DNA of 64,000 nucleotides from Marihabitans asiaticum (GCF_007828725.1 NZ_VIUW01000002.1:620001-684000), one strand, 5' to 3'. Counted from the stretch's first letter, positions 36,511 to 45,805 are shown. Numbers and translations: made by a program. The notes: generated by a model from the letters alone, not told the origin.

Positions 36511-37850
36511 CCGTCGGCGACCTCGAGGGCCTCGTCGAGGATGTCCAGGCCGGCGCGCAGGTCGTCCTCCTCGATGACGCACGGCGGCACGACGTGGGTG
36601 CGGTTGAAGTGGACGAAGGGCCACAGCCCCCGCTCCTTGCAGGCCGCCGCGAAGGCGCCCATCGGTGCCGCCGCCTCACCGCTGGCGTTGTACGGCACGA
36701 GCGGCTCACGGGTCTGCGGGTCCTTGACCAGCTCCAGCGCCCAGAAGGTGCCCAGCCCGCGCACCTCACCGACGCTGGGGTGCTTGGCCTCGATCTCGGC
36801 CAGGCGCGGCCCGATGACCTCCTCCCCCATCCGACGGGAGTGCTCGACCACCCCTTCGTCCTCGAAGATCCGCATCGAGGCGACCGCGGAGGCGCACGCC
36901 AGCGGATGGCCCTGGTAGGTCAGGCCACCCGGGTAGGGCTTGGGTCCGAAGGTCTCCCGGATCGCCCCGCTGACGATCGTCCCGCCGATCGGGACGTAGC
37001 CGGAGTTCACCCCCTTCGCGAAGGTGATGATGTCCGGGGTCACCCCCCAGTGGTCGATCGCAAACCACTCACCGCACCGGGCGAATCCGGCCATCACCTC
37101 GTCGGCGATCATCACGATGCCGTGCTCGTCGCAGATCTCGCGCACCCCGGCGAGGTAGCCGTCCGGCGGCACGAGGATGCCGTTGGTGCCGACGACGGTC
37201 TCGAGGATGATCGCCGCGATCGTCTGCGGACCCTCGACGGCGATGGTGTCGCGCAGGTGCTGCAGCGCGCGGTCGCGCTCCTCCTCCTCGCTCGTGGCGT
37301 AGAAGGCGCTGCGGTAGAGGTACGGCCCCCAGTAGCGCACGACCCCAGGCATCCCGGGCTCGCTCGCCCAGCGCCGCGGGTCGCCGGTCAGCGCGATCGA
37401 GCCGGCGGTCGCGCCGTGGTAGCTGCGGTAGGCGGAGAGGATCTTGTGCCGCCCGGTGTGGATCCGGGCCATCCGCAGCGCGTTCTCGTTGGCCTCGGCG
37501 CCACCGTTGGTGAAGAAGACGTGCTCGAGGTCGCCCGGCGCCTTCTCGGCGATCATCCGCGCGGCCTCGGAGCGCATGTCGTTGGCGAAACCCGGTGCGA
37601 GAGTAGCCATCCGGCCGGCCTGCTCCTGGATCGCGGCGACGAGGCGCGGGTGCTGGTAGCCGATGTTGACGTTGACCAGCTGGCTGGAGAAGTCGAGGTA
37701 CTCGGTGCCGGCGTAGTCGGTGAACCGCACCCCCTTCGCCGACTCGATCGGGAGCGGGTCGATGAGGTCCTGCGCGGACCAGGAGTGGAAGACGTGGGCG
37801 CGGTCCAGCTCGTGGACCTGCTCACCGGACAGCTGGGGCAGATCGCTCAT
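36498..37850 (-). CDS. Class III (omega) aminotransferase, PLP-dependent
   Basis: A 450-residue fold-type I enzyme. FFTNGGAEANENALRMAR binds the PLP phosphate, YRSYHGATAGS precedes the ring-stacking region, IADEVMAGFARCGEWFA carries the Asp that contacts the pyridine nitrogen and DIITFAKGVNSGYVPIGG holds the Schiff-base Lys. It resembles taurine-pyruvate and related omega-amine aminotransferases; the amino donor cannot be told. TAGGGT six bases before the ATG gives a leaderless start. Confidence 0.92.
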   Translation of the reverse strand: MSDLPQLSGEQVHELDRAHVFHSWSAQDLIDPLPIESAKGVRFTDYAGTEYLDFSSQLVNVNIGYQHPRLVAAIQEQAGRMATLAPGFANDMRSEAARMIAEKAPGDLEHVFFTNGGAEANENALRMARIHTGRHKILSAYRSYHGATAGSIALTGDPRRWASEPGMPGVVRYWGPYLYRSAFYATSEEEERDRALQHLRDTIAVEGPQTIAAIILETVVGTNGILVPPDGYLAGVREICDEHGIVMIADEVMAGFARCGEWFAIDHWGVTPDIITFAKGVNSGYVPIGGTIVSGAIRETFGPKPYPGGLTYQGHPLACASAVASMRIFEDEGVVEHSRRMGEEVIGPRLAEIEAKHPSVGEVRGLGTFWALELVKDPQTREPLVPYNASGEAAAPMGAFAAACKERGLWPFVHFNRTHVVPPCVIEEDDLRAGLDILDEALEVADGYVG

Positions 37851-37863
37851 GGACCGACCCTAG

Positions 37864-38703
37864 TCACATCTCCTCGTGATGGTCCGGGTCGCCCCCGAAG
37901 AGTCTGCCGTCTGGACGCGACAGGCCGCTGATGGCCGCGACCTCCGCCTCGGTCAGCTCGATGTCGACTGCGGCGAGGTTCTCCCGCTGCCGCCCCGGGT
38001 CGGCCGACTTCGGCAGCGGCATCGACCCCAGCGCGAGATGCCAGGCGAGGATGACCTGCCCCGGGGTGCAGTCGTGGGCCCGCGCGGCTGCGGCGACCGG
38101 CTCGGCGTCGTACTGCGCCTGCGCCTTGCCCAGCGGCGACCACGCCTGGGTGAGGATGCCCCGCCGGTCGTGGACGGCGCGCATCTCCTCCTGGATGAAG
38201 AGCGGGTGCAGCTCGACCTGGTTGGCGAAGGGGGTGACCCCCGTGGCCTCGACGATCCGGTCGAGGTGGGCGGCGGTGAAGTTGGAGACCCCGATGTGGC
38301 GCACCAGCCCGGCCTCACGCGCCTCGATCAGTCCCTCCCAGGCGGTGAGGTACTCGTCGCGGCTCGGGTTGGGCCAGTGGATGAGCACCGAGTCGAGGTG
38401 GTCGAGGTCCATCACCGACAGGCTGGTCTCGACGCTCTTGCGGGACCCGCCGTGGTCGCGCCCGGGGACCTTGGTCTGGACCCAGACGTCGTCCCGCTCG
38501 ATGCCGCTCTCGCGCACGGCCTGAGCCACCTCGCGCTCGTTGCGGTAGTTCACCGCCGTGTCGAGGAAGCGGTACCCCGCCTCGATCGCCGAGGCGATGG
38601 CGCTGACCCCTTCGTCACCGCGAAGGGGGTAGGTGCCGAAGCCGATGACCGGCATCTGGACCTGCTGGTCGGAGGGCAAGGGACGGGTGGGTGTGGTCGT
38701 CAT
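37864..38703 (-). CDS. Aldo/keto reductase
   Basis: A 279-residue (alpha/beta)8 NADPH oxidoreductase. FLDTAVNYRNEREVAQA holds the catalytic Asp and Tyr, WVQTKVPG the Lys and DSVLIHWPNP the His; SPLGKAQ and LPKSADPGRQREN bind NADPH. Similar to 2,5-diketo-gluconate reductases. The ATG at 38703 sits six bases after TACGGT; the extra open frame upstream is not part of the family. Within the gene an inverted pair of the CGAAGGGG octamer (38607-38628) can form a hairpin. Confidence 0.92.
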   Translation of the reverse strand: MTTTPTRPLPSDQQVQMPVIGFGTYPLRGDEGVSAIASAIEAGYRFLDTAVNYRNEREVAQAVRESGIERDDVWVQTKVPGRDHGGSRKSVETSLSVMDLDHLDSVLIHWPNPSRDEYLTAWEGLIEAREAGLVRHIGVSNFTAAHLDRIVEATGVTPFANQVELHPLFIQEEMRAVHDRRGILTQAWSPLGKAQAQYDAEPVAAAARAHDCTPGQVILAWHLALGSMPLPKSADPGRQRENLAAVDIELTEAEVAAISGLSRPDGRLFGGDPDHHEEM

Positions 38704-38771
38704 CACCTCACCGTAGCGACCGACGCAGACAATCCGTCGCGAGCGGACCACGGACGACCGGCGGCATATAA

Positions 38772-38790
38772 CGATCCCTTCACAGGATCG
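38772..38790. promoter_or_regulatory. Inverted repeat CGATCC-N7-GGATCG upstream of ehuB
   Basis: Six-base arms separated by CTTCACA in the 239-bp gap between the aldo/keto reductase start and the ehu operon. An AT-richer CATATAACG precedes it. It could be an operator for the ehu operon, but the promoter itself is not clear. Confidence 0.3.
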
Positions 38791-38942
38791 GCCGCGGGCG
38801 ACGGACCACTTGAGGCTCCCCCTTCGCCTCCGTACGTTGAAGAGCACACCTGACCGAATCTCCATCGGGGCGACGTGTCCCTGCGGCAGCAGGCCGAGTT
38901 GTGGGAGGCATGTGCCTCGTCGACACCGAAGGACTGATTCAA

Positions 38943-39878
38943 GTGAGCAAGATCCGTACGTCCGTGCTTGCGGCGCTGTGCGCCACCTCGCTGGGCCTGG
39001 TCGCCGCCTGCGGCAGCGACGACGCCGACAGCGGTTCCGGAGGCGAAGGGGGTGACAGCGGCGGCTCGACCCTGGAGAAGCTCAAGGAAGAGGGCACCAT
39101 CAAGGTCGCCTTTGCCGGCGAGATCCCCTACTCCTACGAGGAGGACGGCGAGCTGACCGGCGCCACCATCGCCATCGACCGCGAGATCTACAAGAACCTC
39201 GGCATCGACAACGTCGAGGGCCAGATGGTCGAGTGGGACGCCCTGATCCCCGGCCTGACCAAGGGTGAGTACGACGCCGTCTCCGCGGGCATGTCGATCC
39301 TGCCCGACCGGTGCGAGCGCGGCGCCTTCGCCGAGCCGACGATCATGTACACCAGCACCCTCATGGTGAAGGAGGGCAACCCCAAGGGGCTGAACGACTT
39401 CTCCAGCTTCGAGGGCTCCGACGCCAAGCTCGCCCTCCAGTCCGGAGCCATCGAGCAGGGCTACGCCGAGGAGATCGGCATCCAGGACACGATGACGGTC
39501 AACTCCGCCCAGGACGGGATGGACGCGGTCTCCAGCGGCCGCGCCGACGCCTTCGCGCTGACCAACATCACCCTGAAGCAGATGGCCGAGAAGAACGCCG
39601 ACGCCGGGGTCGAGACCGTCGGCGGGTTCGTCGCCGAGGTCGACGGCACCGCGCAGGTGAGCGCCGGCTCGACCGTCTTCCGCCCCGAGGACTCCGAGCT
39701 GCGCGAGGCCTACAACGAAGAGCTGGAGAAGATCGTCGGCGACCAGGCGAAGTTCGAGGAGCTGGTCGGCGAGTTCGGCTTCACCGACGACGAGCGTCCG
39801 CCGGAGGACCTGACCGCTCAGATGCTCTGCGACGACGACCTCGAGGCCGCCAACAAGGCCATGGAGTCCAAGGAGTAG
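38943..39878 (+). CDS. ehuB: Ectoine/hydroxyectoine ABC transporter, solute-binding lipoprotein
   Basis: Polar amino-acid-binding fold lipoprotein: signal sequence with lipobox VAAC (Cys near 20) and a Gly/Ser/Asp linker. LEEGTIKVAFAGEIPYSYEEDGELTGATIAIDREI-type sequence and EWDALIPGLTKGEYDAVSAGMSILPDRCERGAF match EhuB proteins, which bind ectoines for osmoprotection or use as nutrients. It has 311 residues. The GTG at 38943 has GAAGGA upstream. First gene of ehuBCDA. A related amino acid as ligand remains possible. Confidence 0.85.
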   Translation: MSKIRTSVLAALCATSLGLVAACGSDDADSGSGGEGGDSGGSTLEKLKEEGTIKVAFAGEIPYSYEEDGELTGATIAIDREIYKNLGIDNVEGQMVEWDALIPGLTKGEYDAVSAGMSILPDRCERGAFAEPTIMYTSTLMVKEGNPKGLNDFSSFEGSDAKLALQSGAIEQGYAEEIGIQDTMTVNSAQDGMDAVSSGRADAFALTNITLKQMAEKNADAGVETVGGFVAEVDGTAQVSAGSTVFRPEDSELREAYNEELEKIVGDQAKFEELVGEFGFTDDERPPEDLTAQMLCDDDLEAANKAMESKE

Positions 39879-39888
39879 GCACCCGCCC

Positions 39889-40632
39889 GTGAGCGAGTTC
39901 TTCACCGATCTCGGCACGGCCCTGCCCCGGCTGGTCGAGGAGGGGTTGCGTGACACCCTCCTCTCCTTCCTCGGCGGGGCCGTGCTCATGGTCCTCGTCG
40001 CCGTCCTGCTCGGCCTGGCGACGCACCAGGGGCCGATCTGGCTGCGCGGGATCAGCCGTGCCATCGTCGAGTTCTTCCGGGGCACCTCGTTGGTGGTCCA
40101 GCTCTTCTTCCTCTTCTACGCCCTGCCGACCCTCACCGGGGTCGACCTCGGTTCGATGTGGACCGCGATCCTCGCCCTGGGGCTGAACTACGGCGCATAC
40201 GGCGCCGAGGTGGTGCGCGGCTCGTTGGCCGCGGTCCCGAAGGGGCAGTGGGAGACCGCAACCGCCCTGTCGATGCCCTGGGCGACGAAGATCCGGCGGA
40301 TCATCTGGCCGCAGGCGTGGGCGCTCATGCTGCCCGGCTTCAACAACCTGCTCGTGATGCTCGTCAAGGGAACCGCCGTCGTCGGCCTGGTCCTGCTCAA
40401 CGACCTCACCTTCGAGTCCGAGCAGGTGCGCCGTGAGGTCGGCACCTGGCCGGCCTTCCTCGCCGCGCTGATCATCTACTTCCTCATCGCGCTCGTCGTC
40501 TCCGGCGTGCTGCGAGTGCTGGAGCGACGGGCTCAGCGCCGGCTCGGCCTGGGCGACTTCGGGTCGCAGAAGGAGCGCCGCACCGACGACGAGACCGACG
40601 ACGCCGCACCCGCGCACGCGGGCGTGGCGTAG
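39889..40632 (+). CDS. ehuC: Ectoine ABC transporter, permease
   Basis: HisM-type membrane subunit of 247 residues. AIVEFFRGTSLVVQLFFLFYALP is the typical polar amino acid permease segment, and SLAAVPKGQWETATALSMPWATKIRRIIWPQA is the EAA loop that docks on the ATPase. About five helices. It starts with GTG 10 bp after ehuB. A charged C-terminal tail (KERRTDDETDD) is not family-conserved. Confidence 0.86.
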   Translation: MSEFFTDLGTALPRLVEEGLRDTLLSFLGGAVLMVLVAVLLGLATHQGPIWLRGISRAIVEFFRGTSLVVQLFFLFYALPTLTGVDLGSMWTAILALGLNYGAYGAEVVRGSLAAVPKGQWETATALSMPWATKIRRIIWPQAWALMLPGFNNLLVMLVKGTAVVGLVLLNDLTFESEQVRREVGTWPAFLAALIIYFLIALVVSGVLRVLERRAQRRLGLGDFGSQKERRTDDETDDAAPAHAGVA

Positions 40633-40646
40633 GAGGTGACCTGCTG

Positions 40647-41285
40647 ATGTTCGACTCAGAGCTCTTCCTCGAGGCCCTCCCGGTCCTCCTCAAGGCCTTC
40701 GTCGAGGTGACCCTCGTCGTCACCGTCCTCGGCTCGCTCCTCGCCGCCGTCCTCGGCCTGGTGTGGGCGATCGCCCTACGCGAGCTGCCTGCGGCGATCG
40801 GACGTCCACTGCGGTGGGTGCTGGACTTCATCCGGATGACGCCGTTGCCGGTGCACCTGCTCGTCGTGTACTACGCCTTCACCCAGATCAGTCCGAAGAC
40901 CGTCGGGATCCTCGTCATCGGGATCCACTACTCGACGTACATGGCCGAGTCCTACCGCTCGGGCATCGACTCGATCCGCTCGGGCCAGTGGGAGGCCGCG
41001 ACGGCGCTGTCGTTGCCCCGCAGCCGCACCTGGCGCGCGGTGATCCTCCCCCAGGCGATCCGCAACACCCTCCCCTCGCTGGGCAACTGGGCGATCGCGA
41101 TGTTCAAGGACACGCCGTTCCTGATCTTCATCTCGGTGCCGGAGATGGTGACCGCCGCTCGCGTGTTCGGCGGCCGTAACTTCTCCTACATCGAGGCGAT
41201 GACCGTGGCCGGCCTGCTCTTCCTCCTGGCGAGCTACCCGACCGCGGTCCTGATGCAGAAGCTGGAGAAGAAGCTTGCCTACTGA
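40647..41285 (+). CDS. ehuD: Ectoine ABC transporter, permease
   Basis: Second membrane subunit, 212 residues. LDFIRMTPLPVHLLVVYYAF and SGIDSIRSGQWEAATALSLPRSRTWRAVILPQA (EAA loop) are intact. AGGAGGTGACCTGCTG provides a ribosome site for the ATG. Its last codons overlap the TTG start of the ATPase gene by 11 bp, so these two are translated together. Confidence 0.86.
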   Translation: MFDSELFLEALPVLLKAFVEVTLVVTVLGSLLAAVLGLVWAIALRELPAAIGRPLRWVLDFIRMTPLPVHLLVVYYAFTQISPKTVGILVIGIHYSTYMAESYRSGIDSIRSGQWEAATALSLPRSRTWRAVILPQAIRNTLPSLGNWAIAMFKDTPFLIFISVPEMVTAARVFGGRNFSYIEAMTVAGLLFLLASYPTAVLMQKLEKKLAY

Positions 41286-42087
41286 CAGCACCCCCACCAC
41301 CGAGGCCGCGACCTCCACCGACCCGGCGCCTCGGATCGAGTTCGAGGACGTCGAGAAGAAGTTCGGCAAGACGACGGTCCTCAAGGACCTCAACTTCACC
41401 ATCGGTCGCGGCGAGCGGGTCACCCTGATCGGGCCGTCCGGGTCCGGCAAGACCACGATCCTGCGTCTGCTGATGACCCTGGAGGACCTCACCGACGGCT
41501 ACATCTGGGTCGACGGCGACCCGCTCACCCACGACCGCAGGGACGGCAAGCGGGTCGAGCTCAAGCCCAAGCAGATCGCCCAGGTGCGCAAGCGCATCGG
41601 CATGGTCTTCCAGCAGTTCAACCTCTTCCCCAACATGTCGGTGCTCGACAACATCACCGAGGCGCCGATCCACGTCCTCGGCCAGTCCAAGGACGAGGCG
41701 AAGGAGAACGCGCTGACGCTGCTCGACCGCGTCGGGCTGCGCAACCGCGCCGACGCGCACCCCACCCAGCTCTCCGGCGGTCAGCAGCAGCGGGTCGCGA
41801 TCGCCCGCGCCCTGGCGATGGACCCCGAGATCCTGCTCCTGGACGAGGTCACCTCGGCCCTGGACCCCGAGCTCGTCGGCGACGTGCTCGGCGTCCTCGA
41901 GGACGTCGCGGAGACCACCGACATCACCATGCTCATCGTCACCCACGAGATGCAGTTCGCCCGCGACGTCTCGCAGCGGGTGATGATGTTCGACGGCGGT
42001 CAGATCGTCGAGGAGGCCCCGCCCGAGGAGATGTTCACCCGCCCGAAGAACGAGCGCACGCAGAAGTTCCTCGAGGCGATCATCTAG
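41275..42087 (+). CDS. ehuA: Ectoine ABC transporter, ATP-binding protein
   Basis: ATPase subunit of 270 residues: Walker A GPSGSGKTT, signature LSGGQQQR, Walker B ILLLDEVTSALDPE, H-loop VTHEMQFARDV. The N-terminal 22 residues are Thr/Ala-rich and unusual. The start is a rare TTG inside the ehuD coding end; there is no ATG or GTG before the conserved domain that would fit better. It closes the operon and is followed by a hairpin. Confidence 0.88.
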   Translation: MPTDSTPTTEAATSTDPAPRIEFEDVEKKFGKTTVLKDLNFTIGRGERVTLIGPSGSGKTTILRLLMTLEDLTDGYIWVDGDPLTHDRRDGKRVELKPKQIAQVRKRIGMVFQQFNLFPNMSVLDNITEAPIHVLGQSKDEAKENALTLLDRVGLRNRADAHPTQLSGGQQQRVAIARALAMDPEILLLDEVTSALDPELVGDVLGVLEDVAETTDITMLIVTHEMQFARDVSQRVMMFDGGQIVEEAPPEEMFTRPKNERTQKFLEAII

Positions 42088-42094
42088 GGGCGCA

Positions 42095-42122
42095 CCCAAG
42101 ATGCTGCTAGCAGCATTTTGGG
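42095..42122. terminator. Hairpin after ehuA
   Basis: CCCAAGATGCTGC and GCAGCATTTTGGG pair over 13 positions (one G-T) around a TA turn, 8 bp after the ehuA stop and before the convergent SDR gene. A run of T in the second arm helps on the plus strand. Likely a shared terminator. Confidence 0.8.
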
Positions 42123-42153
42123 AGGGGGCGAAGGGGGGATGGCGGCAGCGGCG

Positions 42154-43032
42154 TTAGCGGCCGGCGCGGTCCATGACCGGACCCAGGTAGGACCAGTACG
42201 ACGAAGGGGTGGCCCGCACCAGCGCGTCGAGCGCGCGGGCGTCCATCCCGATGAGGAGCCGGGAACGGCGGGCGAGGGCCGCCTGGACGATCTCCTCACC
42301 GGCCTTGGCGGCGGGGTAGCGCAGCACCTTGTCGAACTTACGCTTGCCCTGCTCGGCCTCGGCGGGGTCGACGCCGCTGCCGGTGCGCGCGTTCTTGGCG
42401 ATGTTGGTCGCGATGCCGCCCGGGTGCACCGAGGTCACCCCGACGCTGCAGTCCTCGGCCGAGAGCTCGTTGCGCAACGCCTCGTTGAAGCCGCGCAGCC
42501 CGAACTTGCTCGTCGAGTAGGCGGTCTGACCGGGTACGCCGAGGATGCCGAAGAGCGAGGACAGGTTGACGACCTGACCCTCGCCGTTCTCGAGCATGAT
42601 CGGCAGCAGCGCCCGGGTCAGGCGGATCGGGGTGTGCAGGTTGACCTCGAGCAGCCAGTCGAACTCGTCCTCGGTGATCTCGGTGAACCGTCCGCCCAGG
42701 GCGACCCCCGCGTTGTTGACCAGCACCCGCACCGGGGGGTGCCCGTCGCGCAGCCGCGCGGCCAGGTCGGTCACCGCCTCCCGGTCGGCGAGGTCCACCA
42801 CGTAGGAGGTGACCCGGACCTGGGTCTCGGCCTCGATCTCGCCGACGACCCGGGCCAGGCCTTCCTCGTCCCGGTCGACGACGGCGAGGTCGGCGCCGCG
42901 GCGGGCGAACCCCTTCGCGATGTGCTCACCCATCCCGCCGGCCGCGCCGGTCACGACCACGGTCGCCCCGGCCACGTCGAGCGCCGGCCCCCCACGGCCG
43001 GTGACGCGGCCGACCAGGTCACCGATCCCCAT
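42154..43032 (-). CDS. Short-chain dehydrogenase/reductase
   Basis: A 292-residue SDR. VVVTGAAGGMGEHIAKGFA binds NAD(P), VNNAGVALGG and the catalytic YSTSK (Tyr/Lys) with the upstream Ser (VNLSSLFG) are intact. The ATG at 43032 overlaps the stop of the Baeyer-Villiger gene (TGATG), so the two are coupled. With the esterase further upstream this suggests oxidation of an alcohol to the ketone that the monooxygenase uses. Confidence 0.9.
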   Translation of the reverse strand: MGIGDLVGRVTGRGGPALDVAGATVVVTGAAGGMGEHIAKGFARRGADLAVVDRDEEGLARVVGEIEAETQVRVTSYVVDLADREAVTDLAARLRDGHPPVRVLVNNAGVALGGRFTEITEDEFDWLLEVNLHTPIRLTRALLPIMLENGEGQVVNLSSLFGILGVPGQTAYSTSKFGLRGFNEALRNELSAEDCSVGVTSVHPGGIATNIAKNARTGSGVDPAEAEQGKRKFDKVLRYPAAKAGEEIVQAALARRSRLLIGMDARALDALVRATPSSYWSYLGPVMDRAGR

Positions 43033-44642
43033 CACGCGGTCACCTCCACGACCTGGTCACCGAGCGAGCCGTCGGTGTTGCTCGACGACCCTGGCAGGTC
43101 CAGCGTCGCCGGCGCGGAGGCACCGCTCGGCAGGCTGGCCCCGGACTGGCCGGTCGGGATGAAGGTCATGTCCGCGCTGAGGTCGGCCCGGCCGAAGGAC
43201 CACCGCTCGCGGGTGTAGCTCTGCGCGATCGTCCACGGCTCACGGTCCCCGACCTTGGGGAAGGACCCGACCGCGCGCTGGACGTACCCGGAGGTGACGT
43301 CGAGCACCGGCCCCGCACGCATCCCCGGCGGCGCAACGGGCACCGCGACCCCGTAGCCGTGCCCGCGCAGGTGGCGCAGCATCCGGGCGACATAGCGCGA
43401 GACGAGGTCGGCCCGCAGCGTCCAGGACGCGTTGATGTAGCCGACGGTCATCGACAGGTTGGGCACCCCGCTGAGCATCACCCCGCGGTAGGCGAAGGTC
43501 CTCGCGAGGTCCTGCTCCTCACCATCCACCGAGACCGCGATGCCGCCGAGCGCCTTGAGGCGCAACCCGGTCGCGGTGACGATCACGTCGGCCTCGAGCA
43601 GACGGCCGTCGGTGAGGCGCACCCCCTTCGCCTCGAACCGGTCGACGTGGCCGGTGACGATCTCGACCGCCCCGGTACAGATCGCCTCGAAGAGGTCGCC
43701 GTCACGCACCGCGCACAGCCGCTGGTCCCACACGTCGTAGGGAGGGGTGAAGTGCTCCTGGATCACCGCCTCGGGCAGCTCCCGTCGCAGCCCGCCGAGG
43801 ATCACCTTCTTCGCGGCGGCCGGACGGACCCGCGAGAGCCGGTAGAGGAAGCCCTGCATCGCGACGTTCTTCGCCGTCCCGACCCGACCCGCACGCCACG
43901 CGGACAGGCCCAGCCCCCGCAGCCGGTCCACGAGGGCGTCCCGGCCCGGCACCCCGAAGACGTAGCTCGGCGTGCGTTGGAGCATGGTCACCGACGCGGC
44001 CTCCTGCGCCGCAGCTGGCACGAGGCTCACCGCGGTCGCTCCCGACCCGATGACGAGGACCCTCTTGCCTGCGAGCGAGAGGTCGTCCGGCCAGTGCTGG
44101 GGGTGGACCACCTGCCCGGCGAAGTCCTCGACGCCGACGAAGCCAGCGTTGTGCGGCTCGTCGTAGTCGTAGTAGCCGGCCCCGACGTGGACCCACCGGG
44201 CCCGCAGCTCGCGCGTCCCCCCTTCGCCCTCGATCCGCAGGGTCCAGACCTGCTCGTCGGTCGACCACGACATCGCGACCACGGGGCACCCGGTGTGGAT
44301 CCGCTCCGCGACGCCGGTGTCCCGCGCGGCGCGGCGCAGGTAGTCCCGGATCCGGTCACCGTCGGCGATCGAGCTCTCGTCGGTCCACGGGTAGAACGGC
44401 AGGGAGAGGGTGTACATGTCCGAGTCCGAGCGCACGCCCGGGTAGCGGAAGAGGTCCCAGGTGCCGCCCGTGGCCTCGCGGCCCTCGAGGACCACGTAGC
44501 TGACCTCGGGGTTGAGCTCGGCGATCCGGTAGGCGGCGCCGATCCCGGAGAGCCCGGCGCCGATGACGAGCACGTCGACCCGCTCGGGCAGGTCGGTCAG
44601 TCCCTTGGTCGCGACGTCGGGGGCGTCCCATCCATGCGTCAT
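43032..44642 (-). CDS. Baeyer-Villiger-type flavin monooxygenase (EthA-like)
   Basis: FAD/NADPH monooxygenase that inserts oxygen next to a ketone. VLVIGAGLSGIGAAYRIAE is the FAD motif, GGTWDLFRYPGVRSDSDMYTLSLPF resembles EthA, and VLVIGSGATAVSLVPA is the NADPH motif. About 536 residues. The ATG at 44642 lies six bases after CAGAGT; an in-frame start 18 bases earlier is possible. It sits between an esterase (upstream) and an SDR (coupled downstream), a classical trio for alcohol-ketone-ester-acid degradation. Confidence 0.9.
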   Translation of the reverse strand: MTHGWDAPDVATKGLTDLPERVDVLVIGAGLSGIGAAYRIAELNPEVSYVVLEGREATGGTWDLFRYPGVRSDSDMYTLSLPFYPWTDESSIADGDRIRDYLRRAARDTGVAERIHTGCPVVAMSWSTDEQVWTLRIEGEGGTRELRARWVHVGAGYYDYDEPHNAGFVGVEDFAGQVVHPQHWPDDLSLAGKRVLVIGSGATAVSLVPAAAQEAASVTMLQRTPSYVFGVPGRDALVDRLRGLGLSAWRAGRVGTAKNVAMQGFLYRLSRVRPAAAKKVILGGLRRELPEAVIQEHFTPPYDVWDQRLCAVRDGDLFEAICTGAVEIVTGHVDRFEAKGVRLTDGRLLEADVIVTATGLRLKALGGIAVSVDGEEQDLARTFAYRGVMLSGVPNLSMTVGYINASWTLRADLVSRYVARMLRHLRGHGYGVAVPVAPPGMRAGPVLDVTSGYVQRAVGSFPKVGDREPWTIAQSYTRERWSFGRADLSADMTFIPTGQSGASLPSGASAPATLDLPGSSSNTDGSLGDQVVEVTA

Positions 44643-44691
44643 GCGCCTACTCTGCCCCAACCGGTCGGTAACGTCGCCGGGGTGTGAGTGA

Positions 44692-45756
44692 TCAGACGCC
44701 CAGACCCACCCGGAGCGCGCCGATCAGCTCGGCCTGGCAGCGCCGGCCCAGGTCCACCGCACCGATGTTGATGAAGGGGTGCACCGCGTCCTCGTGCACC
44801 CGCAGCGTGACCGGGACCCCGGCGGCCCGCAGTGCCTGGGCGTAGGCGATGCCTTCGTCGCGCAGCGGGTCCCAGCCGGCGACCGCGACGTACGCCGGCG
44901 GCAGACCGGCCAGGGACTCGGCGCGAAGGGGGGATGCTCGCGGGTCGGAGCGGTCGTGGTCTCCGAGGTAGTGGGCCTCGTACCAGTCCATGTTGGCCTT
45001 GGTGAGGAAGTAGCCCCGCGCGAAGGTCTCCGCCGAGGGGTAGTCCTTCGTGAAGTCGGTGGCCGGAACGATGAGGGCCTGGAAGGCGGGCATCGGGGTG
45101 CCCTCGTCGCGGGTGACCTGGCAGAGCACGGCCGAGAGGTTGCCGCCAGCGGAGTCGCCGCCGACCGCGATCCGGTCCGGGTCGATGCCGAGCTCGCTCG
45201 CGTGCTCGTGCAGCCAGCGGAACGCCGCGACGGAGTCCTCCACCGCGGCCGGGAAGGGGTGCTCGGGCGCGAGCCGGTAGTCGACGTTCAGCACCGCGAT
45301 CTCGGCGCCCGCGCAGATGCGGCGGCAGACCACGTCGTGGGTGTCGACGTCGCCGAGCACCCAGCCACCTCCGTGCAGGTAGACCAGGGCCGCCAGCGGC
45401 CGCTCCCCCTTCGCCCCTCGCTCCCGGGCCGGCCCCTCCGACAGGTACAGCCGGGCGCCGAACCGGTCCGCGATCCGCAGCTCACGGGTCTCGGCGACCT
45501 GGGGCGCCTCGCCGGCGAACACCCAGGACTCCGCCGCCAGGGCGGCCCGGGCGTCCGGCACGCTCATCTCGTCGAGCTCGCGCTGCGGGAGCCGGTTCAT
45601 CACCGCGAGGCCGACCTTGAGGTCGGGGTCGAGGCGCTGCCCGTCGACGACCTTCGCCGGTCCGGACGCGGCGCCGCGAAGGGAGCGGGGCAGGGCGAGC
45701 AGGGCGCGGAACGCGGCGCGCTCGACCTTCTCGGCGGTGGTGGGGTCGTGGCTCAT
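44692..45756 (-). CDS. Alpha/beta-hydrolase, hormone-sensitive-lipase type
   Basis: A 354-residue carboxylesterase. VYLHGGGWVLGD is the oxyanion HGGGW box, VGGDSAGGNLSA the nucleophile GDSAGG, and the late DPLRDEG plus HEDAVHPFIN give Asp and His. It would cleave the ester or lactone made by the neighbouring Baeyer-Villiger enzyme. The BVMO start is 50 bp downstream. It begins 49 bp after the cupin gene, so one long minus-strand transcript from ahpC is possible. Confidence 0.9.
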   Translation of the reverse strand: MSHDPTTAEKVERAAFRALLALPRSLRGAASGPAKVVDGQRLDPDLKVGLAVMNRLPQRELDEMSVPDARAALAAESWVFAGEAPQVAETRELRIADRFGARLYLSEGPARERGAKGERPLAALVYLHGGGWVLGDVDTHDVVCRRICAGAEIAVLNVDYRLAPEHPFPAAVEDSVAAFRWLHEHASELGIDPDRIAVGGDSAGGNLSAVLCQVTRDEGTPMPAFQALIVPATDFTKDYPSAETFARGYFLTKANMDWYEAHYLGDHDRSDPRASPLRAESLAGLPPAYVAVAGWDPLRDEGIAYAQALRAAGVPVTLRVHEDAVHPFINIGAVDLGRRCQAELIGALRVGLGV

Positions 45757-45805
45757 GGCGTCATGCTGCCAGCCGAGCCTCCGCTGTTCGCGCCTCAGTA
45801 CTCGC

